DNA of 64,000 nucleotides from Robertmurraya massiliosenegalensis JC6 (GTDB taxonomy: Bacteria > Bacillota > Bacilli > Bacillales > Cytobacillaceae). The stretch lies in the NCBI RefSeq assembly GCF_000311725.1, contig NZ_HE978516.1, positions 226,671 through 290,670 on the forward strand. The letters are read 5' to 3'. The translations under genes and the position numbers were made by a program. The notes beneath the pieces are model-generated. The model did no database searches and was not told where the DNA came from. It worked only from the letters and a program-made list of their open reading frames with translations. Shown here piece after piece: positions 1 through 7,758 of this stretch; within the stretch, counting starts at the first letter, position 1; each line of letters begins with the position of its first letter.

Positions 1-5
1 GCTTT

Positions 6-152
6 ATTCGGACTCACTTCCGGGGGATCTTGGCTTTCTTGTCCGAATCAGCCTTTTATTCGGACTCCGGACACGCATTTCACGCCTCTCTTGTCCGAAT
101 CGACTCTTGATTCGGACTCCAGTCCCGCAATCCACACTGCTCCTGTCCAAAT
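6..152. repeat. 52-bp tandem repeat with inverted ends, three units
   Basis: Three units begin at 6, 58 and 110, exactly 52 bp apart. Each starts with ATTCGGAC and ends 43 bp later with GTCCGAAT (6-13/41-48, 58-65/93-100, 110-117/145-152; the last copy reads GTCCAAAT). The ends can pair, so each unit is a potential hairpin, while the middle sequences differ. The cluster may extend left of the window. Function is unknown. Confidence 0.8.
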
Positions 153-198
153 AGACCCACTCCAAAACTCCAAACTGGTCTCAAGCACAAATATTGTT

Positions 199-444
199 TT
201 AAGCATATATAGCCAGTTCAATTTCAATTTGCTTTTTAATGAGTTCTAAGCATTCTTCCGCTGTTTTCGCAAAGATTCTCTTTCCATTGACGATGGCATA
301 CGGTCTTTTTGCACACATCCCACAGAAAGATAAGCAGCTACTTTCAAGCACCGCCACTTCGGGGTATTCTTCTTCCAATATCTCTTCAATGGGTAATTCA
401 TTAATAAGGCTACCATCACATATTTCCACAACGACAATGCCCAT
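199..444 (-). CDS. DUF1450 family small protein (YuzB-like)
   Basis: An 81-residue protein resembling the DUF1450/YuzB family of Firmicutes, whose function is unknown. The family signature is visible near residues 36-45 as C-x4-C-x2-C, followed by a hydrophobic segment containing YAIVNGK, a thioredoxin- or ferredoxin-like arrangement. The start has a strong AAAAGGAGG site at 453-462, which lies inside the end of the preceding gene on the same strand 16 bp away, so the two are probably co-transcribed. The clustered cysteines suggest metal or redox binding, which is inference only. Confidence 0.8.
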   Translation of the reverse strand: MGIVVVEICDGSLINELPIEEILEEEYPEVAVLESSCLSFCGMCAKRPYAIVNGKRIFAKTAEECLELIKKQIEIELAIYA

Positions 445-460
445 AGCTACTAACCTCCTT

Positions 461-769
461 TTAACCTAAAATGGTTAGTGTAACGTATTTACCCTCTAGT
501 CTTTCCAACCAATCCACTATATCCACATCGTCAATGAAAAAATCACTGACGTATTTTATCCCTCTATGGTATTGCTGGTGTCCTGCAAAGTAAAAAACTT
601 CCGCTACACCTGAGAATGTTTGGGCCGGGGCTGATTCGCTCTCGATCGTAAGTGTAATCTCTTTATCATTAAAAGGAGATACTGCTTTTACGAGAGGGAT
701 ATCATTTAAAAGCATAATATCTGATCCTTTGATTCTTTGTATACTAAGGATTCCTTCCATTACTGTCAT
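461..769 (-). CDS. Hypothetical protein, 102 residues
   Basis: I do not recognise this family. The start at 769 is chosen over an upstream in-frame ATG at 820 because AAGGAG sits about 7 bases before it. The protein is acidic with alternating beta-type segments, no signal peptide and no membrane helix, and ends in a hydrophobic strand (YVTLTILG). It is followed after 16 bp by the DUF1450 gene, whose ribosome site overlaps its 3' end, which argues for a two-gene operon and against a chance reading frame. Confidence 0.6.
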   Translation of the reverse strand: MTVMEGILSIQRIKGSDIMLLNDIPLVKAVSPFNDKEITLTIESESAPAQTFSGVAEVFYFAGHQQYHRGIKYVSDFFIDDVDIVDWLERLEGKYVTLTILG

Positions 770-976
770 CTTTCTTCTCCTTTGAACGTCATTAGCATGC
801 CCGGATGCTTTGACTGTCACACCACAATGCTCAAAGTCTTTTTAAACCTAAAAGTATAAAAAATACATATAAAAAAATTAAACCACGATTTTCAAAATCA
901 AGCAACCGATATGCAGACAGCTTTATTAAAGGCTTTTGGAAAGCAATACGAAACAAAAAGCCTGATTTTGGGAGCG

Positions 977-1066
977 AAAAGTGCTGCGCAAAAATAATGA
1001 GTGTTCTAAAACCTCATTTGAGGGGTAAATGTCAGCCTTTTCAGAGAAAAAAATGAGGACATTTAC
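977..1066 (+). repeat. Dispersed intergenic repeat, copy 1
   Basis: Begins with a 23-base segment (977-999) that recurs exactly at 29249-29271. Both copies then carry GTAAATGTCAGC and, some 20-30 bases later, the inverted partner GACATTTAC (here 1025-1033 and 1058-1066). Similarity continues faintly to about 1085. The rest of 820-1100 holds no gene that I can see. Confidence 0.75.
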
Positions 1067-1099
1067 GCAAAAACCACCATCATTACGAAAACAGTTTTA

Positions 1100-1666
1100 T
1101 TAAAAGTCGTATGCGTCCTCTTTTGCTTGACGAATGCTTTGATACGTTTCCGTCAGTACTACAGTATCCTCGAGTAATCGTTCCATTCGAAAAATCACAT
1201 CGTCATTGACAATTTCCTTACGATGAAAATCTTTTTCCTCAATAAAGACATACGTCTGAACGATTTGTGCTTTCATGTAAGACAGAATCGGCTTTAACTG
1301 TTGCTCCGCTACTAAATAATGCTTAGCTGAACCCGCAGTCACAAACATGCCCACTACTTTATCTCGAAACGCTTGAACAGGTAATAGATCAAAAAGATTC
1401 TTTAATGTACCTGGAATCGATGCTTGAAAAATCGGAGTTCCAATTATAATCGCATCAGCTTCCATAATTTCCGTTGTGACAAAACCCGTGTCACCCTCAT
1501 ACTCCAAATAATTTCTGCCATCACTAAATTGCAGATCATACTCTGCTAAATCGATAATCGAGAAATCTACTTCCGGATATTTTGCTGTGATTTCTTCAGA
1601 TATATAATTCATCGCTGTTCTTGTTTTTGAACCTACAATCGAACCGGAAATTCCTACTATTTTCAT
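1100..1666 (-). CDS. NADPH-dependent FMN reductase (flavodoxin fold)
   Basis: A 188-residue flavodoxin-fold reductase of the SsuE/FMN_red family. The N-terminal KIVGISGSIVGSKTRT is the FMN-phosphate loop, and GTPIFQASIPGTLKNLFD (about residues 77-94) is the conserved flavin/dimer motif. Such enzymes use NAD(P)H to make free FMNH2 for two-component monooxygenases. That role fits here: the luciferase-like monooxygenase ends 11 bp upstream on the same strand, and the reductase ribosome site (GGGGGA) overlaps the end of that gene. Cytosolic; no membrane segments. The physiological substrate of the pair cannot be told from sequence. Confidence 0.9.
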   Translation of the reverse strand: MKIVGISGSIVGSKTRTAMNYISEEITAKYPEVDFSIIDLAEYDLQFSDGRNYLEYEGDTGFVTTEIMEADAIIIGTPIFQASIPGTLKNLFDLLPVQAFRDKVVGMFVTAGSAKHYLVAEQQLKPILSYMKAQIVQTYVFIEEKDFHRKEIVNDDVIFRMERLLEDTVVLTETYQSIRQAKEDAYDF

Positions 1667-1677
1667 CTCGAGTCCCC

Positions 1678-2736
1678 CTATTTTTTTGCTGTATATTTGC
1701 GAATGGCTGGTAAAATGTCTGTTGCGATAATTTCCACATTTTTCGCTAATTTATCAAACGGTACGCCACCGAAGTCCATTTGGGCAAGATAACGCTGATG
1801 ACCAAAGAGTTCATATTGATAAAGAATTTTTTCAATAATTTCTTGTGGACTTCCCACATTAATAACATTGCGCTTATCAGGAGCTTGGGCGAATGCTTGC
1901 TTCGGAAAACCATTTCCATTCGTTAGTTTCATTCCTTCGTTGATATATGGATACATCTCTCTCATCGCTTCTTGAGTTGTTTCAGCAGCAAAGAAAAAGC
2001 CCGTTGTTGCCACCGGCAATGTAGCTGGGTCAAAGCCATTATTCTCCGCTACTTCACGATATGCATCGATCGTTCTCTTAAAAATACTTGCTGGACCTCC
2101 TAATGCCGCTAATGTCATCGGTACTCCTGCGTATCCCGCTTTCATCGCACTTGCTGGAGTTCCTCCAACCGCTCGCCAAATCGGTAGAGAACCATTTTTT
2201 GGACGTGGTAATACTTTTGCGTTCTTCAATGCCGGTCTGAATTGTCCGCTCCAATTGACCACTTCTTCTTCGTTTATTTTTAATAATAGATCAAATTTCT
2301 CTTCAAAAAGAGCTTCGTAATCTCGCACATTATATCCAAGTAACTCATAAAGGCCTATACGAGAGGCACGTCCAGCCACAATTTCGGCACGGCCATTTGA
2401 AATCAAATCAATGGTCGCAAAATCTTCGTATACTCGAACCGGATCAGATGTACTAATAATCGAAGAGGAACTTCCGATTTTGATGTTTTTCGTCGCTTGC
2501 GCTATAGCTGATAATATGACGGAATGGGCCTGTGCGACAAAATATTCTTGGTGACTTTCTCCGACACTAAAAAAATCAATTCCCGCTTCATCAGCAAGTT
2601 TCGCTAATTCAATGATTTCACGAACCCTTTGCTGGGCAGAAATTCGTTTCCCTGTATGGGGATTTGTGAGATGGTCCGCTAACGTATAAATCCCAAATTC
2701 TAACCCTTTGCTTGGATCAATCCGATACTTTTCCAT
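1678..2736 (-). CDS. LLM-class flavin-dependent monooxygenase
   Basis: A 352-residue bacterial luciferase-like (LLM) TIM-barrel protein. It has the family N-terminus (LEFGIYTLADH), SVGESHQEYF near residue 57, the SSSSIISTSDPVRVYEDFATIDLIS region and GRASRIG, which shape the flavin and phosphate pocket. Members oxidise a substrate with O2 and reduced FMN from a partner reductase, which is encoded immediately downstream. Its promoter faces an HxlR-type regulator gene and contains the same composite operator found upstream of hxlAB and zwf (2803-2846). If the regulator senses formaldehyde or a related electrophile, a substrate yielding or detoxifying such a compound is plausible, but this is inference. 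Confidence 0.9.
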   Translation of the reverse strand: MEKYRIDPSKGLEFGIYTLADHLTNPHTGKRISAQQRVREIIELAKLADEAGIDFFSVGESHQEYFVAQAHSVILSAIAQATKNIKIGSSSSIISTSDPVRVYEDFATIDLISNGRAEIVAGRASRIGLYELLGYNVRDYEALFEEKFDLLLKINEEEVVNWSGQFRPALKNAKVLPRPKNGSLPIWRAVGGTPASAMKAGYAGVPMTLAALGGPASIFKRTIDAYREVAENNGFDPATLPVATTGFFFAAETTQEAMREMYPYINEGMKLTNGNGFPKQAFAQAPDKRNVINVGSPQEIIEKILYQYELFGHQRYLAQMDFGGVPFDKLAKNVEIIATDILPAIRKYTAKK

Positions 2737-2802
2737 ATGATCAAACCTTCCTACTCGTTTTTCTTATTCCATCCTATTATTACTCATAACAATCTATTAA
2801 TG

Positions 2803-2846
2803 AAGTACGCACTTTGAAGTGGTATAGTATACAAAAGGATACTATA
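2803..2846. promoter_or_regulatory. Composite HxlR-type operator, monooxygenase/regulator promoter
   Basis: AAGTACGCACTT (2803-2814), then eight bases, then TATAGTAT-N8-ATACTATA (2823-2846), a perfect 8-bp inverted repeat containing ATAGT-N12-ACTAT. The same order and spacing occurs, reversed, at 43813-43856 upstream of hxlA. It lies between two divergent starts (2736 and 2861), so it could control both genes. Confidence 0.8.
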
Positions 2847-2860
2847 AGGAGGAATGCAAC

Positions 2861-3214
2861 ATGAAAATTGAACCAGAATTATGCCGTGTCGACGATGCTT
2901 TGGGGATTTTAGTTGGAAAATGGAAACCCCTCATATTATTGCACTTATTAAAGAATGGTACTCAAAGATTTAGTGAATTGAAACGAAGTGTTCCGGGAAT
3001 CACTCAGAAAATGCTAACCAACCAATTACGGGACTTAGAAGAGGAAGATATTATCGAACGAAAAGTATACCCACAGGTGCCACCAAAAGTCGAATATTCG
3101 ATTACGGAATACGGAAGAAGTCTAGAACCGATTTTAAACGCAATGCATGAATGGGGAACCAATCACATGATTCACAAAAGGGAAAAAATGCAGCAGAAAA
3201 ATGTGGGGAACTAA
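2861..3214 (+). CDS. HxlR-family (DUF24) transcriptional regulator
   Basis: A 117-residue winged-helix protein of the HxlR/DUF24 family. The signature GKWKPLILLHLL (from residue 20), RFSELKR and PGITQKMLTNQLRDLEEE are all present, and it is clearly related to the hxlR product at 43418-43783. Family members use an N-terminal cysteine to sense electrophiles, aldehydes or disulfide stress; here the Cys is residue 8. The lysine two positions later, present in the other HxlR protein, is absent, so the ligand may differ. The start has AAGGAGG at good spacing. Divergent from the monooxygenase operon, and preceded by its own putative operator, so autoregulation is likely. Confidence 0.9.
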   Translation: MKIEPELCRVDDALGILVGKWKPLILLHLLKNGTQRFSELKRSVPGITQKMLTNQLRDLEEEDIIERKVYPQVPPKVEYSITEYGRSLEPILNAMHEWGTNHMIHKREKMQQKNVGN

Positions 3215-3415
3215 AGAGATTCAAGTGGTAATACGATTCCCAAAGATAACACTACCGTATCAATTAACAAACAGACCTTAAATTTGAAAGAAGGAGACAC
3301 TTTCGGATATTAGTTCCACCTTTAAAACCTGTTTAAAATTGAAGATTACTTTGAAAATGCCAGCTATTATAATATTTCGCTACCGAGCGGATTGTTAATA
3401 GCTTTAAAAAAATAG
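3215..3415 (+). pseudogene. Possible remnant of a protein-coding gene
   Basis: In the frame continuing past the hxlR-type stop codon, the sequence reads as protein-like peptide (NTTVSINKQTLNLKEGDTFG, then two stops, then KIEDYFENASYYNISLPSG and LLIALKK before the final stop at 3413-3415). It has no start codon or ribosome site. It looks like the decayed end of an unidentified gene; chance coding-like sequence is possible. I see nothing else in the gap up to 3489. Confidence 0.3.
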
Positions 3416-3488
3416 TTATATATTCAAAATCCCTCATATTTTTTCAGAATTATAATACAATTGAAGGTATAATTACTGGGGGGAGAAA

Positions 3489-4193
3489 ATGGAAACGATC
3501 AATCATATAACTTGCGAAAAAAGATCCTATTTTAGAGAGTTTATATCTCATCAACATGAGTTTGGACAATTTCTCTTTCCTTTAAAAGGATCTTTAGATA
3601 TCCAAACGAAGGAGCATGAATTTAATCTTACCTCTGACTATTGTTTCTATATTCCTCCCAAATTGGAACATAATTACCGTTCTATGGACAGGAATGAATT
3701 TTTAATCTTAGATATTCCAACTCAGTATTTACCAGAGGCTACAAGCGATATGTATATACGCATGGATAAACAATGGACTTCTATCCGTAATTTGCTGTTA
3801 GAAGAGGCTACTAGTCGTGATTACATGTCTTCTTTGGTTCATTTAACCAAATACGTCACCAACAAACTCCAAACTACTGATCCTCCTTCTATTGAATACA
3901 TTCATAAACATTATAAGGAGGAGGCTATTAGATTAGAAACTTTAGCAAAAATAGAGCATTACCATCCAGTATATTATTCAACATGGTTTAAGAAAATAAC
4001 TGGGAAAAGCCCAAAAGCTTATATATCTGAACTCCGTTTAAAAGAGGCTAAACATCTATTAATGACAACAGACTGGGCGATGTCAAAAGTGAGTGAGGAA
4101 TTAGGATTTGAGAATTCTTCATCCTTTACAAGATGGTTTGTGAGCTGTACGAAAATATCTCCACAAAAATATAGGATGCTTAAGAAAGGATAA
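3489..4193 (+). CDS. AraC-family regulator with cupin sensor domain
   Basis: A 234-residue regulator. Residues 15-75 form a cupin-like sensor (HQHEFGQFLFPLKG with metal/ligand-type histidines), and the last ~95 residues hold the two AraC helix-turn-helix motifs, the second around SEELGFENSSSFTRWF followed by KISPQKYR. Ribosome site GGGGGGAG precedes the ATG. The next gene on the same strand is a DMT transporter, 90 bp away, and AraC/DMT pairs are common, so it probably controls that transporter. The inducer is unknown. Confidence 0.85.
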   Translation: METINHITCEKRSYFREFISHQHEFGQFLFPLKGSLDIQTKEHEFNLTSDYCFYIPPKLEHNYRSMDRNEFLILDIPTQYLPEATSDMYIRMDKQWTSIRNLLLEEATSRDYMSSLVHLTKYVTNKLQTTDPPSIEYIHKHYKEEAIRLETLAKIEHYHPVYYSTWFKKITGKSPKAYISELRLKEAKHLLMTTDWAMSKVSEELGFENSSSFTRWFVSCTKISPQKYRMLKKG

Positions 4194-4200
4194 AAGGTGC

Positions 4201-4251
4201 ATTAAACTTAGTAAAGAGATCTTTCAGTAGGTTCCCTATTATAAGTTTAAT
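4201..4251. other. 10-bp inverted repeat between regulator and transporter
   Basis: ATTAAACTTA (4201-4210) and TAAGTTTAAT (4242-4251) are perfect reverse complements separated by 31 bases, followed by a T-rich stretch. It could be a terminator/attenuator with a long loop or an operator; the sequence does not decide. Confidence 0.45.
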
Positions 4252-4282
4252 ATTCCTTTTATTTTTTATTGAGGTGAGCAAA

Positions 4283-5202
4283 ATGAAGGGCAAACTAGCT
4301 CCTTATTTAGTAATACTAGCTGCCATCCTTTGGGGAACCACCGGAACAACTCAGGCACTTGCGCCGGAAACCGCACACCCGATTGCTATTGGCGCTACTC
4401 GATTGCTATTGGCGCTACTCGATTAGCCGTAGGTGGTCTATTTTTATTATGTCTTGTTCTGCTAACAAGAAAATTTAGTTTAAAGAATTGGCCAGTCAAG
4501 ACAACTTTACTAGCTGCAATAAGTATGGCAGTCTATCAACCATTGTTTTTCTCCGCAGTTACGATAACAGGGGTTGCCATTGGAACAGTGATAGCAATTG
4601 GAACTGCTCCAATACTATCCGGAGTCATTGAATGGCTTTTTTTAAATAAACGTCAAAATGCCCTTTGGTGGTCTTCAACTATTTTGTCAATCTTAGGCTG
4701 TCTAATGCTTTTTTTTAATAAGGAATCAGTGCAAGTAGAGCCAGTTGGAATATTGATGGCTTTGGGTGCTGGTTTATCGTTTGCAACTTATACAATTGTG
4801 AGTAGAGAGTTGGTTGTTCAATATTCATCTCTTTCAGTAGTAGCGGTTGTTTTTACACTTAGCGCCATTATTTTATCACCGATATTATTTATTTATGATT
4901 TGTCTTGGATTATGAGTGTTAATGGGATAGGCGCAAGTCTTCATCTTGGAATAATGGCCACTGGAATTGCATATTTCCTTTTTGCCAAAGGAGTTAGTCA
5001 CATTTCTCCATCTACCTCAGTTACACTTGCGTTAGCCGAACCATTAACCGCAGCGATATTAGGAGTACTCGTGTTAGGAGAGTATCTAAGTGCCACTTCA
5101 TGGATAGGAATTTTTCTTTTAATATTTGGTATCGTACTATTAATATGGTCTTCCGAAAAGCCTGATATTAATAAAAACTATGAGCAAGTTGAAAAATTTT
5201 GA
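4283..5202 (+). pseudogene. EamA/DMT transporter disrupted by a 20-bp tandem duplication
   Basis: The proper start is ATG 4283 with GAGGTGA upstream, giving MKGKLAPYLVILAAILWGTT, the usual DMT N-terminus. Bases 4381-4400 are repeated exactly at 4401-4420; as 20 is not a multiple of three, the frame shifts and ends at a TAG (4424-4426). Removing one copy restores a single frame to 5202, predicting about 299 residues and ten membrane helices with two EamA halves. A downstream frame from 4330 remains open but lacks the first helix and a ribosome site. Loss of one copy by slippage would restore function, so this may be a reversible switch or a recent mutation. Probably an exporter of amino acids or metabolites. 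Confidence 0.85.
4381..4420 (+). repeat. Exact 20-bp tandem duplication inside a coding region
   Basis: GATTGCTATTGGCGCTACTC occurs twice head to tail (4381-4400, 4401-4420), followed by GATTA, the start of a third copy. It breaks the frame of the DMT transporter gene. Confidence 0.95.
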
Positions 5203-5214
5203 TGGCAGTTATGG

Positions 5215-5239
5215 AAAAACGCTCATTTCGAGCGTTTTT
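5215..5239 (+). terminator. Rho-independent terminator after the DMT gene
   Basis: AAAAACGCTC (5215-5224), loop ATTTC, GAGCGTTTTT (5230-5239), then more T-rich sequence. Confidence 0.85.
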
Positions 5240-5382
5240 CTTTCATTCTTTTACTCTGTTTCGAAGCATATTTCACTCCTTCCCTCGAAAACAAAGTTCA
5301 CTTTCATCCTACAAAATCGTGCACAAATTATCGGATCAAAATAGTCTAATCCTGCTATGCTAGTAGCAAAGGAGGTCATACG

Positions 5383-6258
5383 ATGGATTTACTTAAGAAC
5401 ATGAATGACGCCATGAATTATATAGAGGAAAACCTAACGAACGATATTGATTATAAGGTAGTTGCAAAAATCGCACACTGTTCGGAATATCATTTTAAAA
5501 GAATGTTTTCTTTTCTTGCTGGCGTTACGTTATCAGAGTACGTTCGCCGAAGACGACTTAGTTTGGCAGCATTAGAACTGCAAAATCGGCACCTCAAAAT
5601 AATTGATGTGGCGCTGAAGTATGGCTATCAATCACCAGACTCTTTCTCCAGAGCTTTCCAACATATTCATGGGATAACACCGTCAGAAGCAAGAAACCAT
5701 GACCAAAGGTTAAAAGCTTATCCACCTATGACCTTTCAACTATCTATTAAAGGGGGAAATGAAATGAACTATCGATTGGAAGAAAAGGAAGCCTTCCATC
5801 TGATTGGAATCGTGAAAAGAGTTCCAATTATTTTTGAAGGGGAAAATCCAGAAATCACAAAAATGTGGCAATCTCTAACAATGGAAAAAATAGAGCAATT
5901 AATGAGACTTTCAAATATTGAGCCAAAAGGAATGATTCAAGCATCCACAAACTTTTCAGATGGAAGAATGGAAGAAAAAGGTGAACTTGATCAATATATA
6001 GGAGTGGCAACAACAGAAGAATCCTCTAAAGGATTTTCAAAACTAGAAGTTCCAGCATTAACTTGGGCTGTCTTTGAATCAGCAGGTCCCTTTCCTATTA
6101 CCTTACAAGAAACCTGGGGAAGAATATACGCTGAGTGGTTTCCATCTTCTGGCTATCAAATTGCTGAAGGACCCGAAATCTTGTCCATTAAAGATCAGGA
6201 TCTAACTTCACCATCTGTTAAAAGTGAGATTTGGATTCCCGTTATGAAAATAAAGTGA
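5383..6258 (+). CDS. AraC-family regulator with GyrI-like effector domain
   Basis: A 291-residue two-domain protein. Residues 1-105 are the AraC DNA-binding domain ([19 protein letters not shown]; the second motif contains [19 protein letters not shown]). From about residue 125 a GyrI-like/SOUL-type ligand domain follows, including [12 protein letters not shown] and the closing IWIPV strand. Proteins of this layout bind hydrophobic or aromatic compounds and often control multidrug or detoxification genes. Start supported by AAAGGAGG. It is a single-gene unit with terminators on both sides, so its targets are not evident. Confidence 0.9.
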   Translation: MDLLKNMNDAMNYIEENLTNDIDYKVVAKIAHCSEYHFKRMFSFLAGVTLSEYVRRRRLSLAALELQNRHLKIIDVALKYGYQSPDSFSRAFQHIHGITPSEARNHDQRLKAYPPMTFQLSIKGGNEMNYRLEEKEAFHLIGIVKRVPIIFEGENPEITKMWQSLTMEKIEQLMRLSNIEPKGMIQASTNFSDGRMEEKGELDQYIGVATTEESSKGFSKLEVPALTWAVFESAGPFPITLQETWGRIYAEWFPSSGYQIAEGPEILSIKDQDLTSPSVKSEIWIPVMKIK

Positions 6259-6261
6259 ACT

Positions 6262-6289
6262 AAGGGGCTGTTTAGGCAGCACCTTTTTT
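6262..6289 (+). terminator. Terminator after the AraC-GyrI gene
   Basis: AAGGGGCTG, loop, CAGCACCTT with one mismatch, followed by a run of T. Confidence 0.65.
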
Positions 6290-6363
6290 CATGAAAAGGT
6301 TTTCAATTACTCTGAACACAAGTTACAATGTAAGTAGTTAACTAGTTTGAGAGGATGAATACA

Positions 6364-7002
6364 TTGCAAAGATACATGCTACCGATTTTCATATTGTTAA
6401 CGAGCGTAATTTATATTTTTTTCATTCCGAACGATCTGGAAGCATTGAAAATATTTTGCAAATTGATTCCGATGTGGCTCATCCTTGTCTATGCCTATCA
6501 ACAAATACGTCTGCATCAATCACAAACACTTTGGATAATTTGGTGGGGGTTATTTTTCTGTATGCTTGGAGACGGACTAATCAGCAGATCGTTCATTCTC
6601 GGCCTACTTGCATTTTTAATCGGACACCTGATTTATATCGCTGGCTTTTTCCGTTTTCGCCGTTTATCATCCCTTGCATTAATGGTGATCTTACCACTTG
6701 GCGTTTATGGGGTAGTGATGGGATACTATGTACTAGACGCAGTAATTGGAGAGCAAACTTCGGGCTTAGCACTACCTGTTTTAATTTATATTCTCGTCAT
6801 ATTGTTCATGTGTTGGATGGCATTCTTAACACGAAATGTTTGGGCGATACTAGGAAGTATTTTATTCGTCATTTCTGATTCTTTCTTGTCCTGGAATATG
6901 TTCGTATCACACGTACCTCATTCTGATATTTTCATCATGGCCACCTATTATGCTGCACAATTTATGATTGCCCATAGCTTACGGTTTTTCCCAAAAACAT
7001 AA
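6364..7002 (+). CDS. YhhN family membrane protein (lysoplasmalogenase-like)
   Basis: A polytopic membrane protein of about 212 residues with some seven to eight hydrophobic helices. The YhhN/TMEM86 signatures are present: GDGLI after the third helix and SDSFLSW near the C-terminus, both contributing acidic residues inside the membrane. Eukaryotic relatives hydrolyse lysoplasmalogen; the bacterial substrate is not established. An ATG at 6355 abuts GAGAGG (6349-6354) too closely, whereas TTG 6364 lies nine bases away, so I prefer the TTG start. It converges with the acetyltransferase gene at 7017, only 14 bp apart. Confidence 0.8.
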   Translation: MQRYMLPIFILLTSVIYIFFIPNDLEALKIFCKLIPMWLILVYAYQQIRLHQSQTLWIIWWGLFFCMLGDGLISRSFILGLLAFLIGHLIYIAGFFRFRRLSSLALMVILPLGVYGVVMGYYVLDAVIGEQTSGLALPVLIYILVILFMCWMAFLTRNVWAILGSILFVISDSFLSWNMFVSHVPHSDIFIMATYYAAQFMIAHSLRFFPKT

Positions 7003-7016
7003 GGATGACCTAATGT

Positions 7017-7502
7017 TTAAAGCAACTTCTCCATCGCCATGACATCGACGAATTTCCCGTCAAGAACACCCTGATTTTTAAAGGTTCCTACCTCACGATA
7101 TCCGTTCTTAACATATAGCTTCTGGCCCATTTCGTTAAATGGAAAAGTAAATAAGACAATTTTGTGGAACCCGCTTGTTTTTGCAGCATTATCGATCGCT
7201 TTTAATAGTTTCGTCCCGATTCCTTTTCCTCTGTGATTCCGGGAAATATACACCGATAGATCAGCTACTCCAGAATAAGCACATCGATTGTTATAAGGAT
7301 TTAAGGCAGCCCATCCAACAACTTCTCCGCCTACTTCTGCCACGATAATTTTGTATCGACCCTCATGCTTGATAAACCATTCTTTCATGTAGGAAGGATC
7401 TTTTTCGTCTATTTCTAATGTCGCGATTCTATCTTCGATTCCTTCGTTATAAATCGTTCGAATCGATTCGATATCTTTAAAAATGGCCTCTCTAATGATC
7501 AC
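7017..7502 (-). CDS. GNAT acetyltransferase, phosphinothricin-acetyltransferase-like
   Basis: A 161-residue GNAT enzyme. The acetyl-CoA loop appears as RNHRGKGIGTKLL (about residues 92-104), with YNEGIEDRIATLE near the N-terminus and YNNRCAYSGVADLSVYI preceding the loop, a layout typical of Pat/Bar-like N-acetyltransferases that acylate phosphinothricin, methionine sulfoximine or, in ArsN1, arsinothricin. The GTG start at 7502 is preceded by GGGGGAGTGGG; longer upstream frames run through the terminator at 7553-7589. Because a metalloid-type permease module lies just upstream, an ArsN-like role is worth testing, but the terminator between them argues against one operon. Confidence 0.8.
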   Translation of the reverse strand: MIIREAIFKDIESIRTIYNEGIEDRIATLEIDEKDPSYMKEWFIKHEGRYKIIVAEVGGEVVGWAALNPYNNRCAYSGVADLSVYISRNHRGKGIGTKLLKAIDNAAKTSGFHKIVLFTFPFNEMGQKLYVKNGYREVGTFKNQGVLDGKFVDVMAMEKLL

Positions 7503-7552
7503 AGTCCCACTCCCCCTATTTGTTCTTCTTTTAATCATAAGATGAATATATG

Positions 7553-7589
7553 AAAAAAGGAACCATTTTCCATCTAAAAAAATGGCTCC
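7553..7589 (-). terminator. Terminator after the Cys-pair peptide gene
   Basis: On the minus strand GGAGCCATTTT and AAAATGGTTCC pair (plus-strand 7579-7589 and 7559-7569), followed by TTTTTT. It separates the permease/peptide unit from the GNAT gene. Confidence 0.8.
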
Positions 7590-7602
7590 ACTCACATTCA
7601 CC

Positions 7603-7743
7603 TTACGATTCCTTTTCCTCTTCAATTTTCACATCACAGCAGGAACCTACCTCTTCACTCGTTTCACAGCAAGAACTATCCACCACTTCTTCTATTTTTA
7701 CATCACAACAAGCAGTATCTGCTTTACGCTTGAACCATGCCAT
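7603..7743 (-). CDS. 46-residue peptide with three Cys-Cys pairs
   Basis: A small gene with an excellent ribosome site (AAAGGAGGTG at 7751-7760) that overlaps the stop codon of the permease gene, so translation is probably coupled. The peptide starts MAWFKRKAD and carries Cys pairs at 12-13, 25-26 and 35-36. CCDVKIEE occurs twice with a CCETSEE variant between, so it is built of three short repeats; it is acidic, with no signal peptide. Vicinal cysteines are typical ligands for soft metals and As(III)/Sb(III), so a metalloid scavenger or chaperone handing cargo to the adjacent permease is a reasonable inference. I do not know a named family. Confidence 0.8.
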   Translation of the reverse strand: MAWFKRKADTACCDVKIEEVVDSSCCETSEEVGSCCDVKIEEEKES

Positions 7744-7758
7744 TTTTTCTCACCTCCT

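Noticed and set aside
7017-7743. GNAT gene as a member of the permease/peptide operon
   Set aside because: A good terminator at 7553-7589 separates them, and the GNAT gene has its own ribosome site; co-function is possible but not shown.
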